This document shows, piece by piece, positions 25,143 to 33,536 of a DNA stretch of 64,000 bases. Positions within the stretch are counted from its first letter, which is position 1; every line of letters begins with the position of its first letter. Origin of the DNA: Yeguia hominis. Lineage in GTDB: Bacteria > Bacillota > Clostridia > Oscillospirales > Acutalibacteraceae. The notes beneath the pieces were generated by a model that was not told the origin of the DNA, did not search any database, and saw only the letters and a list, made by a program, of their open reading frames with translations. The translations under genes were made by a program, and so were the position numbers. The stretch spans positions 1 to 64,000 of the forward strand of contig NZ_JACRSN010000009.1 in assembly GCF_014384705.1 (NCBI RefSeq), written 5' to 3'.

Positions 25143-28100
25143 ATGAAAAAGGTATTGTCAATTGCCTTGTGCCTGTTGACCCTCTTAGCGGTAATTCCGT
25201 TTGCGGCGCCGGCGGCACAGGCGGCGCAGGCAAGCCAAAAGGGAAATTATTACGCAGCGGATACGACGAGCGGCGCATTTAACAGCGACGCGGCGCCGAC
25301 GCTTGCAGAAGGCAATACGCAGCTTTCCTATGCGGACGGCTTTGTCAAGGTGAATAAAACACTCAGCGAGACGGGAACAGAAAACCTGTTTGACGTCAAC
25401 CTGGAAGTGGTCACCAAAGAGCAGATCGAACAGATCAATACGTCTCCGGATGCTGCTGCAGTGCTGCTGATTGACGTTTCCGGCAGCATGGATAGCGGTG
25501 GAAAGATCGGCCATGCCAAACGTGCGGCGCAGACGTTTATCAACAGCTTTAAAAGCACGCACTCCGGCGTACAACGGAAAGTCTCGATCGTGGTGTTTAG
25601 CGGCAACGACACGAGGGAACGGCGGGATGGTGCAAGGGTCCAGCAGACATGGACGGATGCCAGCGCACTGGCAACGGCAAATAACCAGACCTTGACCTCA
25701 TCCATTCAGAGCATTTCGGCATACGGCGGCAGCAACCTCGAGGCCGGACTGATTTTGGCGCAGAATATTCTCAAATCCGACGATGTCAAGGATATTTCCA
25801 ATAAAAATATCGTTTTGCTGTCCGATGGGCTTCCGACATATGGCGTAGACAAGAATAACGCGGCTGCCGATATTACCTCTATGAGCAGAGTTTGCCCGAA
25901 TGGAAAAGGCATGATCGGAAACGGATATGGAACTTATGATGGTTCGTTCTTGGAGCAGGGAAATTCGTCCCTGCATACAATTCATGAAAATATTGTTCCG
26001 TGGATGACTGCTATCCACAATGCAAACATTTCGGCGTATGCGGTATATGTCGGAAACGATACGTTCCAATGCAAACGCGATTGTGAATGGGCTGGAGAAT
26101 CCGCGGGCTCCTGGCTCAGCGGAGTCGGCTTTACGACGTTCTCCACGACAGACGCAAACAAGCTCGAAGAATACTTCCAGAATATTTCCGAGTGGATCCA
26201 GCTTAAAGCAAATGCTTGGACGGTAACGGATCCGATGGGTGCAATGGTCAATTTTGAAGGCTTTAACACGTCCTCGGATATCGTGGATGAGTTCGCTACA
26301 GCGGACAACGGCCGTACCGTAAAGTGGGATTTGAAAAAATCCTCTGCAGGCGGACGTTATACGGTAAGAGATCTTTCTGCCGGCGAGAAAGAGTATGTGT
26401 ACACCCTTTCTTATCAGGTGAAGCTCGATACGCTGAATCCGGCATTTAAAGCACAGGATGCAAGCGGAAATACGCAGTACTATCCGACAAACGGCGTAAC
26501 CAGCCTGTACTATACGCTGGAAAGCGCAACCGAGCAGCTGACAGCGGACTATGCATATTTCAACATTCCTTCGGTAAACGGATTTACCGGCGACATCAGC
26601 CTTTTGAAGAAGGGCTCCTTCGGCGAACTGGTGGAAGGCGCAGTCTTTACGCTGACAACTGCGGATGATCCTGATTTTTCGATGCAGGCAACTTCTACTC
26701 TTGATGAAAACGGCAACCTGGTATTGGAAGGAATTCCGTCCGGTCATACCTACACACTGACAGAAACGACAGTTCCGAACGGATATCAGGATAATGGCGT
26801 TACCGTGCCGATTACAGTGGCATGGGGTGCTGCAACTGCAGACATCATCAGCGATGCAATTCACAATGAGTCGAAATTGCTTGACAAACTGACGGTTACG
26901 AAGATCTGGGACGATGATGGCAACCGTGACGGCGTTCGTCCGTCGAGCATCCGTGTCCAGCTTCTGGCTGACGGAGAGGCTTACGGAAATCCGGCAGAGC
27001 TCTCTGCGGATCAGATAGACAATGACGGCAACTGGACGTATACCTGGGAGGGCCTCCCGGCTTATAAGAACGGTGTTCTGGTAACCTATACGGTAGAAGA
27101 ATTGGATGTCGATGGATATGATTCTTCGTATGATCAGAACAGCCTTGTGATTACCAACACACATGAAATTGCAACCGTAGAGAAAACGGTCACAAAAGTC
27201 TGGGACGATGATGGTAACCGTGACGGTGTCCGTCCTGAAACGATTTCCGTGCAGCTTTATGCAGACGGTGAAGCCTATGGTTCCCCGGTAACGCTTTCTG
27301 CGGACATGATCGACAACAGCGGTAACTGGACCTATACCTGGAACGATCTCCCGGCCAACAGCAACGGCCAGCCGATTCAGTATACGGTGCAGGAAACGGA
27401 AGTTGATCCGAACTATACCAGCACTGTGAACGGTATGACAATTACCAACAAGCATGAAGTGGAAACTGTCGATAAGACGGTTACGAAGATCTGGGACGAT
27501 GACGACAACCGTGATGGCATCCGTCCGGATCGGATTCTCGTTGTGCTGTTTGCCAACGGCGATCAGGTCAGCGAGCCGGTCGAGCTGCGTGCAGAAACGG
27601 GCTGGAGCCATACCTGGGAAGACCTTTTTGCAAACGATAACGGTGAGCCGATCGAGTATACGGTACAGGAAATGGAAGTTCCGCTGCCCTACGTTGTATC
27701 GGTAGATGGATTTAACATTACGAACAGCTATAAATCTGCAACGACAGCAAAGACCATTACAAAGGTTTGGGATGACAACAACGACCAGGATCGGATTCGT
27801 CCGGAGAGTGTTGCGGTTCAGCTCTATGCGAATGGAAACGCTGTCGGAGAAGCCGTTTCGCTGAGTGCGCAGAGCGATTGGTCTTATACGTGGGAGAACC
27901 TGCCGGTGAATGAAAAAGGCAAGGCGATCGAATATACGGTGGAAGAAATCGATGTTCCGGAAGGATATGAGGCTTCCTTCTCTGCTGAGACGTTCACGCT
28001 GACCAATACCCATAAACCCGGAACAGTTGCGAAGACGGTCGCGAAGGTTTGGGACGACAACAATAACGCTGACAAAAAACGTCCGGACAGCATTCAGGTT

Positions 28101-28439
28101 CAGCTTTATGCGAATGGCGATGCGGTCGGCGATCCGGTTGTTTTGAATGCGGATGGCGATTGGAAATACACTTGGGCAAATCTGGATGCGAAGAAAGATG
28201 GCCAGGAAGTTTCCTATAGCGTCAAGGAACTGGAAGTCCCGAAGAATTACAAAGCGTCTTACAGCGAGGATGGATTCACCATCACCAACAAGCTGCAGAA
28301 AGATCCTGTAAAGCCGGTAACCGGTGATACAATGCATTTGGGACTGTGGCTGATTGGATTTGTTGTGGCAGCGAGCGCTTTGTGCGTAGGAATTCTTCTT
28401 AAAAAGAAGACTAGCCGGAAAGCGGCTCGGCATTCCTAA
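25143..28439 (+). CDS. Cell-wall surface protein: VWA domain plus CnaB repeats and sorting signal
   Basis: The 1098-residue protein starts after AGGAGG and has a signal peptide (residues 1-30, ending AAQAAQA). A von Willebrand A domain spans about 100-350 with the MIDAS motif DVSGS (Asp111, Ser113, Ser115) and LLSDGLPT. A SpaA-type CnaB domain covers about 475-575. Five further CnaB-like repeats of 92-97 residues start near 583, 681, 777, 869 and 963, each with TKxWDDxxxxDxxRP and YTVxE, the usual Lys and Glu of intramolecular isopeptide bonds. The C-terminus has KPVTGD, a hydrophobic helix and a basic tail, an LPxTG-like sorting signal. It is a likely adhesin or pilus-tip-like protein. Confidence 0.9.
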   Translation: MKKVLSIALCLLTLLAVIPFAAPAAQAAQASQKGNYYAADTTSGAFNSDAAPTLAEGNTQLSYADGFVKVNKTLSETGTENLFDVNLEVVTKEQIEQINTSPDAAAVLLIDVSGSMDSGGKIGHAKRAAQTFINSFKSTHSGVQRKVSIVVFSGNDTRERRDGARVQQTWTDASALATANNQTLTSSIQSISAYGGSNLEAGLILAQNILKSDDVKDISNKNIVLLSDGLPTYGVDKNNAAADITSMSRVCPNGKGMIGNGYGTYDGSFLEQGNSSLHTIHENIVPWMTAIHNANISAYAVYVGNDTFQCKRDCEWAGESAGSWLSGVGFTTFSTTDANKLEEYFQNISEWIQLKANAWTVTDPMGAMVNFEGFNTSSDIVDEFATADNGRTVKWDLKKSSAGGRYTVRDLSAGEKEYVYTLSYQVKLDTLNPAFKAQDASGNTQYYPTNGVTSLYYTLESATEQLTADYAYFNIPSVNGFTGDISLLKKGSFGELVEGAVFTLTTADDPDFSMQATSTLDENGNLVLEGIPSGHTYTLTETTVPNGYQDNGVTVPITVAWGAATADIISDAIHNESKLLDKLTVTKIWDDDGNRDGVRPSSIRVQLLADGEAYGNPAELSADQIDNDGNWTYTWEGLPAYKNGVLVTYTVEELDVDGYDSSYDQNSLVITNTHEIATVEKTVTKVWDDDGNRDGVRPETISVQLYADGEAYGSPVTLSADMIDNSGNWTYTWNDLPANSNGQPIQYTVQETEVDPNYTSTVNGMTITNKHEVETVDKTVTKIWDDDDNRDGIRPDRILVVLFANGDQVSEPVELRAETGWSHTWEDLFANDNGEPIEYTVQEMEVPLPYVVSVDGFNITNSYKSATTAKTITKVWDDNNDQDRIRPESVAVQLYANGNAVGEAVSLSAQSDWSYTWENLPVNEKGKAIEYTVEEIDVPEGYEASFSAETFTLTNTHKPGTVAKTVAKVWDDNNNADKKRPDSIQVQLYANGDAVGDPVVLNADGDWKYTWANLDAKKDGQEVSYSVKELEVPKNYKASYSEDGFTITNKLQKDPVKPVTGDTMHLGLWLIGFVVAASALCVGILLKKKTSRKAARHS

Positions 28440-28469
28440 GATCGGAATCCACAATTAGAAGTGCGCATC

Positions 28470-28512
28470 AAACGGTGCAGAACCCAGCTTGGGTTTCTGC
28501 ACCGTTTCTTTA
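28470..28512 (+). terminator. Terminator after the surface protein gene
   Basis: AAACGGTGCAGAA-CCC and GGG-TTTCTGCACCGTTT arms (28470-28507) form a long stem followed by CTTT. It is GC-rich at the base and well placed, 30 bases after the stop. Confidence 0.85.
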
Positions 28513-29238
28513 TGGTATTTTATTCAGAATGCTCTTGCGTTTCTGTCGGCGGAAAAGTTCGGGCACTTTCACATAGAAAAATGAGAATGCGCTGGTTGAT
28601 AAAAAAAGGCCAGAGAAACGCGTTGTGATAATTACAAGAAAAACAAATTCGGAATCGTACAATATTCTCTGCATTGGCGCGAGGTATTTCGGAATTCCGG
28701 GCGATTGAGCATGGAATGGAACGATATTTTTTCTTCCACCTTTTCGCGCGCTTTAGGAAAAGCCTGCGATCCCCCCGCCCTAGGGTTTGTGGAACCCTGC
28801 CCTTTGGCGAGAATGAATTATTTAGAAGCAGCAGAATTTGCTTAGCCAGATAAAATAATTGGCACAATGCGTGCAAAGCGCGTGGGAATAACTTTTGAAG
28901 TGCAGCTTTTAACGGATCTCAATGAAAATGTTGGACAGGCAAATCTATTCCGTATGCCGCATGAATTGCGGTATTCGGGAAATTTTAAAATCGGAATGCA
29001 GTTTCTGCTTGCATTGCCCCGGCGTCCGCTTTGGTTGGTATTTTCGGACGGCAGAAACAAAAGTGGCACGAAATAGGACAGCTTGCAGATACTTTTGTAG
29101 ACATGCCTTTTGACACGGTTCTAGTCCGCGGCTGCTTATTTTTGGTGTGCTTTGCTTTACAGCATGGATTTTTTTGTGATATACTGGAAATAATGCAGGG
29201 TAGATGCACAGAAAATGATGCTGCGGGGAGATGTAGCG
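28513..29238. other. Intergenic stretch with no supported gene
   Basis: About 725 bases hold only short frames without ribosome binding sites or recognisable domains. The only structure I see is a GC-rich patch at 28770-28815 with CCGCCCTAGGG and AGGGTTTGTGGAACCCT inverted pairs. A non-coding RNA or the remnant of a lost gene is possible; nothing can be called. Confidence 0.4.
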
Positions 29239-30015
29239 GTGAAACTTGGAATTTCGACAGCCTGTCTTTATCCCATGGAGACAGAACGCGCTTTGGAAAC
29301 ACTTGTTCCGATGGGTTTTCAGGCGTATGAGGTGTTTTTTAATACCTTTCGGGAGCTGGAGCCTGATTTTGTGAAGCATCTCCGTTCTTTGGCAAATGGC
29401 GGGGAGTTTGTTTCTATTCATCCGTTTACTTCCGGGTTTGAAACCATGCTGCTTTTCAGCAGCTACCGCCGGCGCTTTGAGGATACGCTTGAGAAATATC
29501 GGCGATATTTCGACGCTGCAAACCAGCTCGGAGCAAAAATTTTTGTTTTGCATGGAGAACGTGAACCGGAACGCAGCACCATTACGGAAGAGGAATATTT
29601 TTCGCGGTATGTGGCCATTTACCGATTGGGCCAGGAATACGGCATTACGGTTGCGCAGGAAAATGTCAATCGCTTTCGAAGCGAATGTCCGCTGTTTATT
29701 CAGCGGATGCGCGCTGCATTAGGTGAAGAATGCGCGTTTGTGTTTGATGTTAAGCAAGCGGTGCGTGCAGGAAAAGACCCATATGAAATGCTGTGTGCAA
29801 TGGGCGAACAGCTTGTGCATGTACACATCAATGACAACACGCCGCAGGAGGACTGCCTGTTGCCCGGACGCGGCATAATGGATTACGAGCGTCTTCGGAA
29901 AATGCTGCAATCCTTTTCTTACAACAGCTGTATTCTTTTGGAGGTTTATCAAAAAAACTTTGGAGAATTATCCGAAATTATGGATGCAAAGACCTGCTTA
30001 GAGCACTTTTTTTGA
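29239..30015 (+). CDS. Sugar phosphate isomerase/epimerase family (TIM barrel)
   Basis: The start is GTG at 29239 (MKLGISTACLYP), eight bases after GGGGAG. The 258-residue protein belongs to the xylose isomerase-like TIM-barrel superfamily. It has conserved metal-binding candidates Glu in VAQENVNRF, Asp in FVFDVKQ, His in LVHVHINDN and Glu in LLEVY. Members are epimerases, dehydratases or DNA endonuclease IV relatives. The reaction is not identifiable. It is monocistronic and upstream of nrdR. Confidence 0.75.
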   Translation: MKLGISTACLYPMETERALETLVPMGFQAYEVFFNTFRELEPDFVKHLRSLANGGEFVSIHPFTSGFETMLLFSSYRRRFEDTLEKYRRYFDAANQLGAKIFVLHGEREPERSTITEEEYFSRYVAIYRLGQEYGITVAQENVNRFRSECPLFIQRMRAALGEECAFVFDVKQAVRAGKDPYEMLCAMGEQLVHVHINDNTPQEDCLLPGRGIMDYERLRKMLQSFSYNSCILLEVYQKNFGELSEIMDAKTCLEHFF

Positions 30016-30091
30016 GGAATTTCCGGACTTTTTCTTGTATGTTGTTTTTGAGCATGCTATAATTTAAAAAAAGGAAAGGGGGCGGAATGCT

Positions 30092-30547
30092 TTGAAATGC
30101 CCTTTTTGCAATTACGGTGAGAGCAAGGTAATTGATTCCAGACCTACGGATGAGGGGGAGCGGATTCGCAGGCGGCGGGAGTGCCTAAAATGCGGAAAAC
30201 GCTTTACAACCTATGAAATCATCGAGACACTTCCGATTATTGTCATCAAGAAGGATAAGTCCAGAGAAACATTTGACCGGAACAAATTGATGCGCGGATT
30301 GCTGCGTGCTTGTGAAAAACGTCCGGTAACGGTGGATGCCTTGGAAAAAATGGTGGATGACATCGAGTCCACACTGCAGAATTCTTTGGATCGGGAGGTT
30401 CCGTCCAGCTTGATTGGAACATACGCGATGGAAAAACTGAAGGATGCGGATGAGGTTGCGTATGTACGGTTTGCTTCCGTGTACCGCCAGTTTAAAGACA
30501 TCAATACGTTCATGGAAGAGCTCAATAAGATTATCAAAAGCAAATAA
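30092..30547 (+). CDS. nrdR: Transcriptional repressor NrdR
   Basis: The start is TTG at 30092 (MKCPFC), preceded by GGAAAGGGGGCGG. The 151-residue length is typical. The N-terminal zinc ribbon has Cys3, Cys6, Cys31 and Cys34. An ATP-cone domain follows at about 49-139. NrdR binds NrdR boxes to repress ribonucleotide reductase genes in response to ATP/dATP. No nrd gene or NrdR box is visible in the window, so it acts elsewhere in the genome. Confidence 0.97.
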   Translation: MKCPFCNYGESKVIDSRPTDEGERIRRRRECLKCGKRFTTYEIIETLPIIVIKKDKSRETFDRNKLMRGLLRACEKRPVTVDALEKMVDDIESTLQNSLDREVPSSLIGTYAMEKLKDADEVAYVRFASVYRQFKDINTFMEELNKIIKSK

Positions 30548-30562
30548 GATACACAAATAGAG

Positions 30563-30589
30563 CGGCCGCCCGATGGGCGGCCGTTTTTT
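30563..30589 (+). terminator. Terminator after nrdR
   Basis: CGGCCGCCC and GGGCGGCCG form a 9-bp stem with a GAT loop (30563-30583), followed by TTTTTT. Confidence 0.95.
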
Positions 30590-30826
30590 GCTGCGCCAAA
30601 ACAAATATTTACACGATTAGGAAGAAAAAAATTTGTATTTCAATCGCGAGACGGGGGATTGAAAAGTCGAATCATGGAATACAGCCTTCGCAGAACGTGA
30701 ATTGTATACAGGCGAAGCACGCAAAAAATGGCGAGTTTGCAATCGGGAGCCTACATGTTTGGCCACCAAGACAGCGCGTTGACTTCAATATGAAACGCGA
30801 TACATGCTTAAAATTCAATCCTTCTT

Positions 30827-31207
30827 TTAAAGAATATTTTCAATTGAAATTTCTTCTGTTACAATCAGCTGGCGAATTTGTGCTGCCGCGCGGTCACATT
30901 CTGCAGAAAACTGCGCAGTTTCCCCGCCGCGGATAAGCGCCGGCAATGCCGCAAGCGTGTCGTCAACAGCTTCCAGACGGCTGTGCGACATGTACATGCA
31001 TAAAACGTGATGACTTTCCTCCCACATATCGATCAGCATAAGGCTCATGGAAAGTGCTCGTGCATCGTCGCCTTCCCGGACGGTCTCCTGAATATCTGCA
31101 ATTGCGGAAAGGATGGGATCCGTACGCGTATGGGAAACCTGTGCGCCTGCGGTACAGATGGCAACCAGCAGGATCAGAATCAAAATTGATGCCCAGATCC
31201 GTTTCAT
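30827..31207 (-). CDS. DUF4363 family protein
   Basis: This 126-residue protein has a single N-terminal membrane anchor or signal (about residues 4-22) and a helical extracytoplasmic part, matching DUF4363 proteins. Its start overlaps the stop of the DUF421 gene by four bases, so the two are translationally coupled. DUF4363 genes commonly accompany DUF421 genes in spore-formers. The function is unknown. Confidence 0.8.
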   Translation of the reverse strand: MKRIWASILILILLVAICTAGAQVSHTRTDPILSAIADIQETVREGDDARALSMSLMLIDMWEESHHVLCMYMSHSRLEAVDDTLAALPALIRGGETAQFSAECDRAAAQIRQLIVTEEISIENIL

Positions 31208-31881
31208 GCGTTCTTCTCCTTCTTGATAATCTGAAAATCACCGGCGGTATTGGCGGTCATCAGAAATACGTCTGAAACCTGAAGGTTTTTCCCTTTTAGG
31301 ACGCCCTCAACCCACGCGCGGGATTTGTTGCACAGTTGAATTGAAAAATCGGAAAATTCTCCGTCGCTGATGACAACCGTCTCAATTCCCTGCTCCGGAA
31401 CCGCAATTCCCAGCATTCCTGCAGTGGCGGACTCCTGATCGGGCTTTTTAATGACGCTCATTTTTCCATTGGTTTCAATAATAGCATAGGCGACATCCTG
31501 TAGACTGAAAACATTGTGCTGCCGAAGCTGCTCGGAGAGGTCTTCGGTGCTCATCCGCAGTGCACGCATGGCGCGCTGATCAATTTTTCCGTCGTCGATC
31601 ACGACAATCGGTTTTCCGCAAACAAATCGTCGAAAGCGCATATTTTTCAGCATGAAAACAGAGAGGGCAATTTCGCACATCACCAAAACCGCAATGGGAA
31701 TGACACCGCTGGAAAGCGGTTGTCCGGTATCCTGCATCGGAATTGCCGCAATATCAGAAATCAGCAGCGTGACAACAAGCTCTGAGGTTTGCAATTCGCT
31801 GATTTGCCGTTTTCCCATAAGGCGTACAGCGATGAGAATGAGGACATAGAGCAGCAGCGTCCGGACAAATGAAATGGTCAT
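31204..31881 (-). CDS. DUF421 family membrane protein (YetF-like)
   Basis: The 225-residue protein starts after GGAGGGATTG. It has three N-terminal membrane helices, then the conserved LMGKRQISELQTSELVVTLL and the cytoplasmic DUF421 domain with SEQLRQHNVFSLQDVAYA. The family includes YetF and YrbG-like proteins of Bacillales and Clostridia, several expressed in the forespore, with no defined activity. It precedes DUF4363 and lies divergent from the germination operon. Confidence 0.88.
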   Translation of the reverse strand: MTISFVRTLLLYVLILIAVRLMGKRQISELQTSELVVTLLISDIAAIPMQDTGQPLSSGVIPIAVLVMCEIALSVFMLKNMRFRRFVCGKPIVVIDDGKIDQRAMRALRMSTEDLSEQLRQHNVFSLQDVAYAIIETNGKMSVIKKPDQESATAGMLGIAVPEQGIETVVISDGEFSDFSIQLCNKSRAWVEGVLKGKNLQVSDVFLMTANTAGDFQIIKKEKNA

Positions 31882-32048
31882 ACAATCCCTCCGGTTTCCA
31901 TTTGCCGATAGTGTTGCTTGTTTTGTCGGATTTATGCGGTAAAGACCTGGATTACAGGTATAATTTTTTGTTTGCAGATCACACTAGTGCTATTGTATTC
32001 CGGAATTTTTCTGGGAAAATCCATCTGTAGGAAAACAGGAGGAGCGCT

Positions 32049-33536
32049 ATGGAAGAAAAGCGGTTTACCAAGTCTCTCTGCGAAAATGTTTTGCTTTTTC
32101 AACAGGCTTTTGATGAAAGTATGGACTTTGTCCTTCGAGAATTTGAAATTACCGGTACAAAAGCAGCGCTTATCACAATGGATGGGCTCGTCAACAAGCA
32201 GACGATTGCACAGAGTATTTTAAATCCCATTTTAAACGCTGCAACGGCAGCATTCAGCGATACGGAGAAATACCGCTATATCCGCGACCATGCGCTTGCG
32301 ACGGTAGAACAGCTGCAGGTTGTCGATTTTGCCGACGCGCTGGATAAGCTAATGGCCGGATTTGCGCTGCTGCTGCTGGACGGCAGTGCGGATTTGCTCG
32401 CATTCGGCGTGCAGGGGTTCGATTTTCGGAGTGTTTCGGAGCCGGAGAATGAAACCACGCAGCGCGGCTCAAAAGAGGGGTTTGTAGAACCGTACCAGGT
32501 GAATGCCTCGATGATTCGCCGGCGTCTGCGGACGCCGGATTTGAAATTTGAGCGTATGACGGTTGGAAGTGAAAGCAATACCGCGATTGCACTGTGTTAT
32601 TTGCGCAGCGCGGTTTCCGACACGCTTCTGCAAAGAATCCGCGCCAACATTCACAAGATTCCGTTAAAAACGGTATTTGCGGCTGGGTATCTTTCTCCGT
32701 TTCTGGAGAAGGGCGGCATTTTCAACGATGTTGGCTATACGGAGCGGCCGGATACGGTTTGCGGGAAAATTGCGGAGGGCCGGGTAGCCGTTTTGGTGGA
32801 CGGGACGCCGAATGTGCTGATTATTCCCTATCTGTTTGTTGAAAATTTTCAAAGCTTTGACGATTACATCAATCCGCCGTATTTTGCAACGTTTGTCCGT
32901 TGGCTGAAATATTTTTCCTTTTTTCTCTCGATGTTTTTGCCGGGGCTCTATGTCGCTGCCGTGACGTTTCACCCGGAAGTCATTCCGGATGCACTTTTAC
33001 GGAAAATCGTCCTGGCGGAGGCCTCCACACCGCTGCCGGTTTTAGCGGAAGCGTTTTTAGTGACCATCCTTTACGAAATCATGCGGGAAGCAGGGCTGCG
33101 TGTCCAAAAACCACTCGGACAGGCGGTCAGCATCGTGGGTGGACTGGTAATTGGAGAATCGGCGGTAAATGCTGGAATTGTCGGATCGCTCACTTTGATG
33201 ATTATCGCACTGGCGACGCTGGCATCCTATGCAACCCCAAAGCTCTATGAAGCGGCCGGCGCGATGCGGATGCTGCTGCTATTGCTCGGCGGTCTGTTTG
33301 GTATTTGGGGGATCACACTGGGATTTTGTGCGGTGCTTATCGAAATTTGCGGGCGCAGCGTATACGGTGTTCCGTTTACAGCGCCGCTGTCGCCGTTTCG
33401 CCTTTCAGCCATGCGGGATGTGCTGATCCGGGCAAACTGGAAGACGCTTTCCAAACATGCCGCAGTTGTGCAGAACATGCCGGGCGCAGAGGCACCGGCA
33501 ACGGAGGATCAAAAAAATGACAGAAAAGGAAACTAA
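32049..33536 (+). CDS. GerA-type spore germination protein (A subunit)
   Basis: The 495-residue protein starts after AGGAGG. It has the large N-terminal soluble domain (to about residue 285), with two-helix LITMDGLVNKQTI and VDGTPNVLIIPYLFVENFQSFDDY, then membrane helices including KYFSFFLSMFLPGLYVA. This is the GerAA/SpoVAF family. The A subunit forms part of the germinant receptor in the spore inner membrane and may form an ion channel. It overlaps the next gene by 20 bases. Confidence 0.93.
   Translation: MEEKRFTKSLCENVLLFQQAFDESMDFVLREFEITGTKAALITMDGLVNKQTIAQSILNPILNAATAAFSDTEKYRYIRDHALATVEQLQVVDFADALDKLMAGFALLLLDGSADLLAFGVQGFDFRSVSEPENETTQRGSKEGFVEPYQVNASMIRRRLRTPDLKFERMTVGSESNTAIALCYLRSAVSDTLLQRIRANIHKIPLKTVFAAGYLSPFLEKGGIFNDVGYTERPDTVCGKIAEGRVAVLVDGTPNVLIIPYLFVENFQSFDDYINPPYFATFVRWLKYFSFFLSMFLPGLYVAAVTFHPEVIPDALLRKIVLAEASTPLPVLAEAFLVTILYEIMREAGLRVQKPLGQAVSIVGGLVIGESAVNAGIVGSLTLMIIALATLASYATPKLYEAAGAMRMLLLLLGGLFGIWGITLGFCAVLIEICGRSVYGVPFTAPLSPFRLSAMRDVLIRANWKTLSKHAAVVQNMPGAEAPATEDQKNDRKGN

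Noticed and set aside
25698..28454. A 918-codon open frame antisense to the CnaB surface gene
   Set aside because: It runs exactly opposite a well-supported repeat protein, lacks a ribosome binding site and known domains, and is a by-product of codon bias in the repeats.
28520..28876. A 118-codon minus-strand frame in the empty stretch
   Set aside because: It has no ribosome binding site and no recognisable domain. It overlaps the GC-rich inverted pairs, so I left it uncalled.
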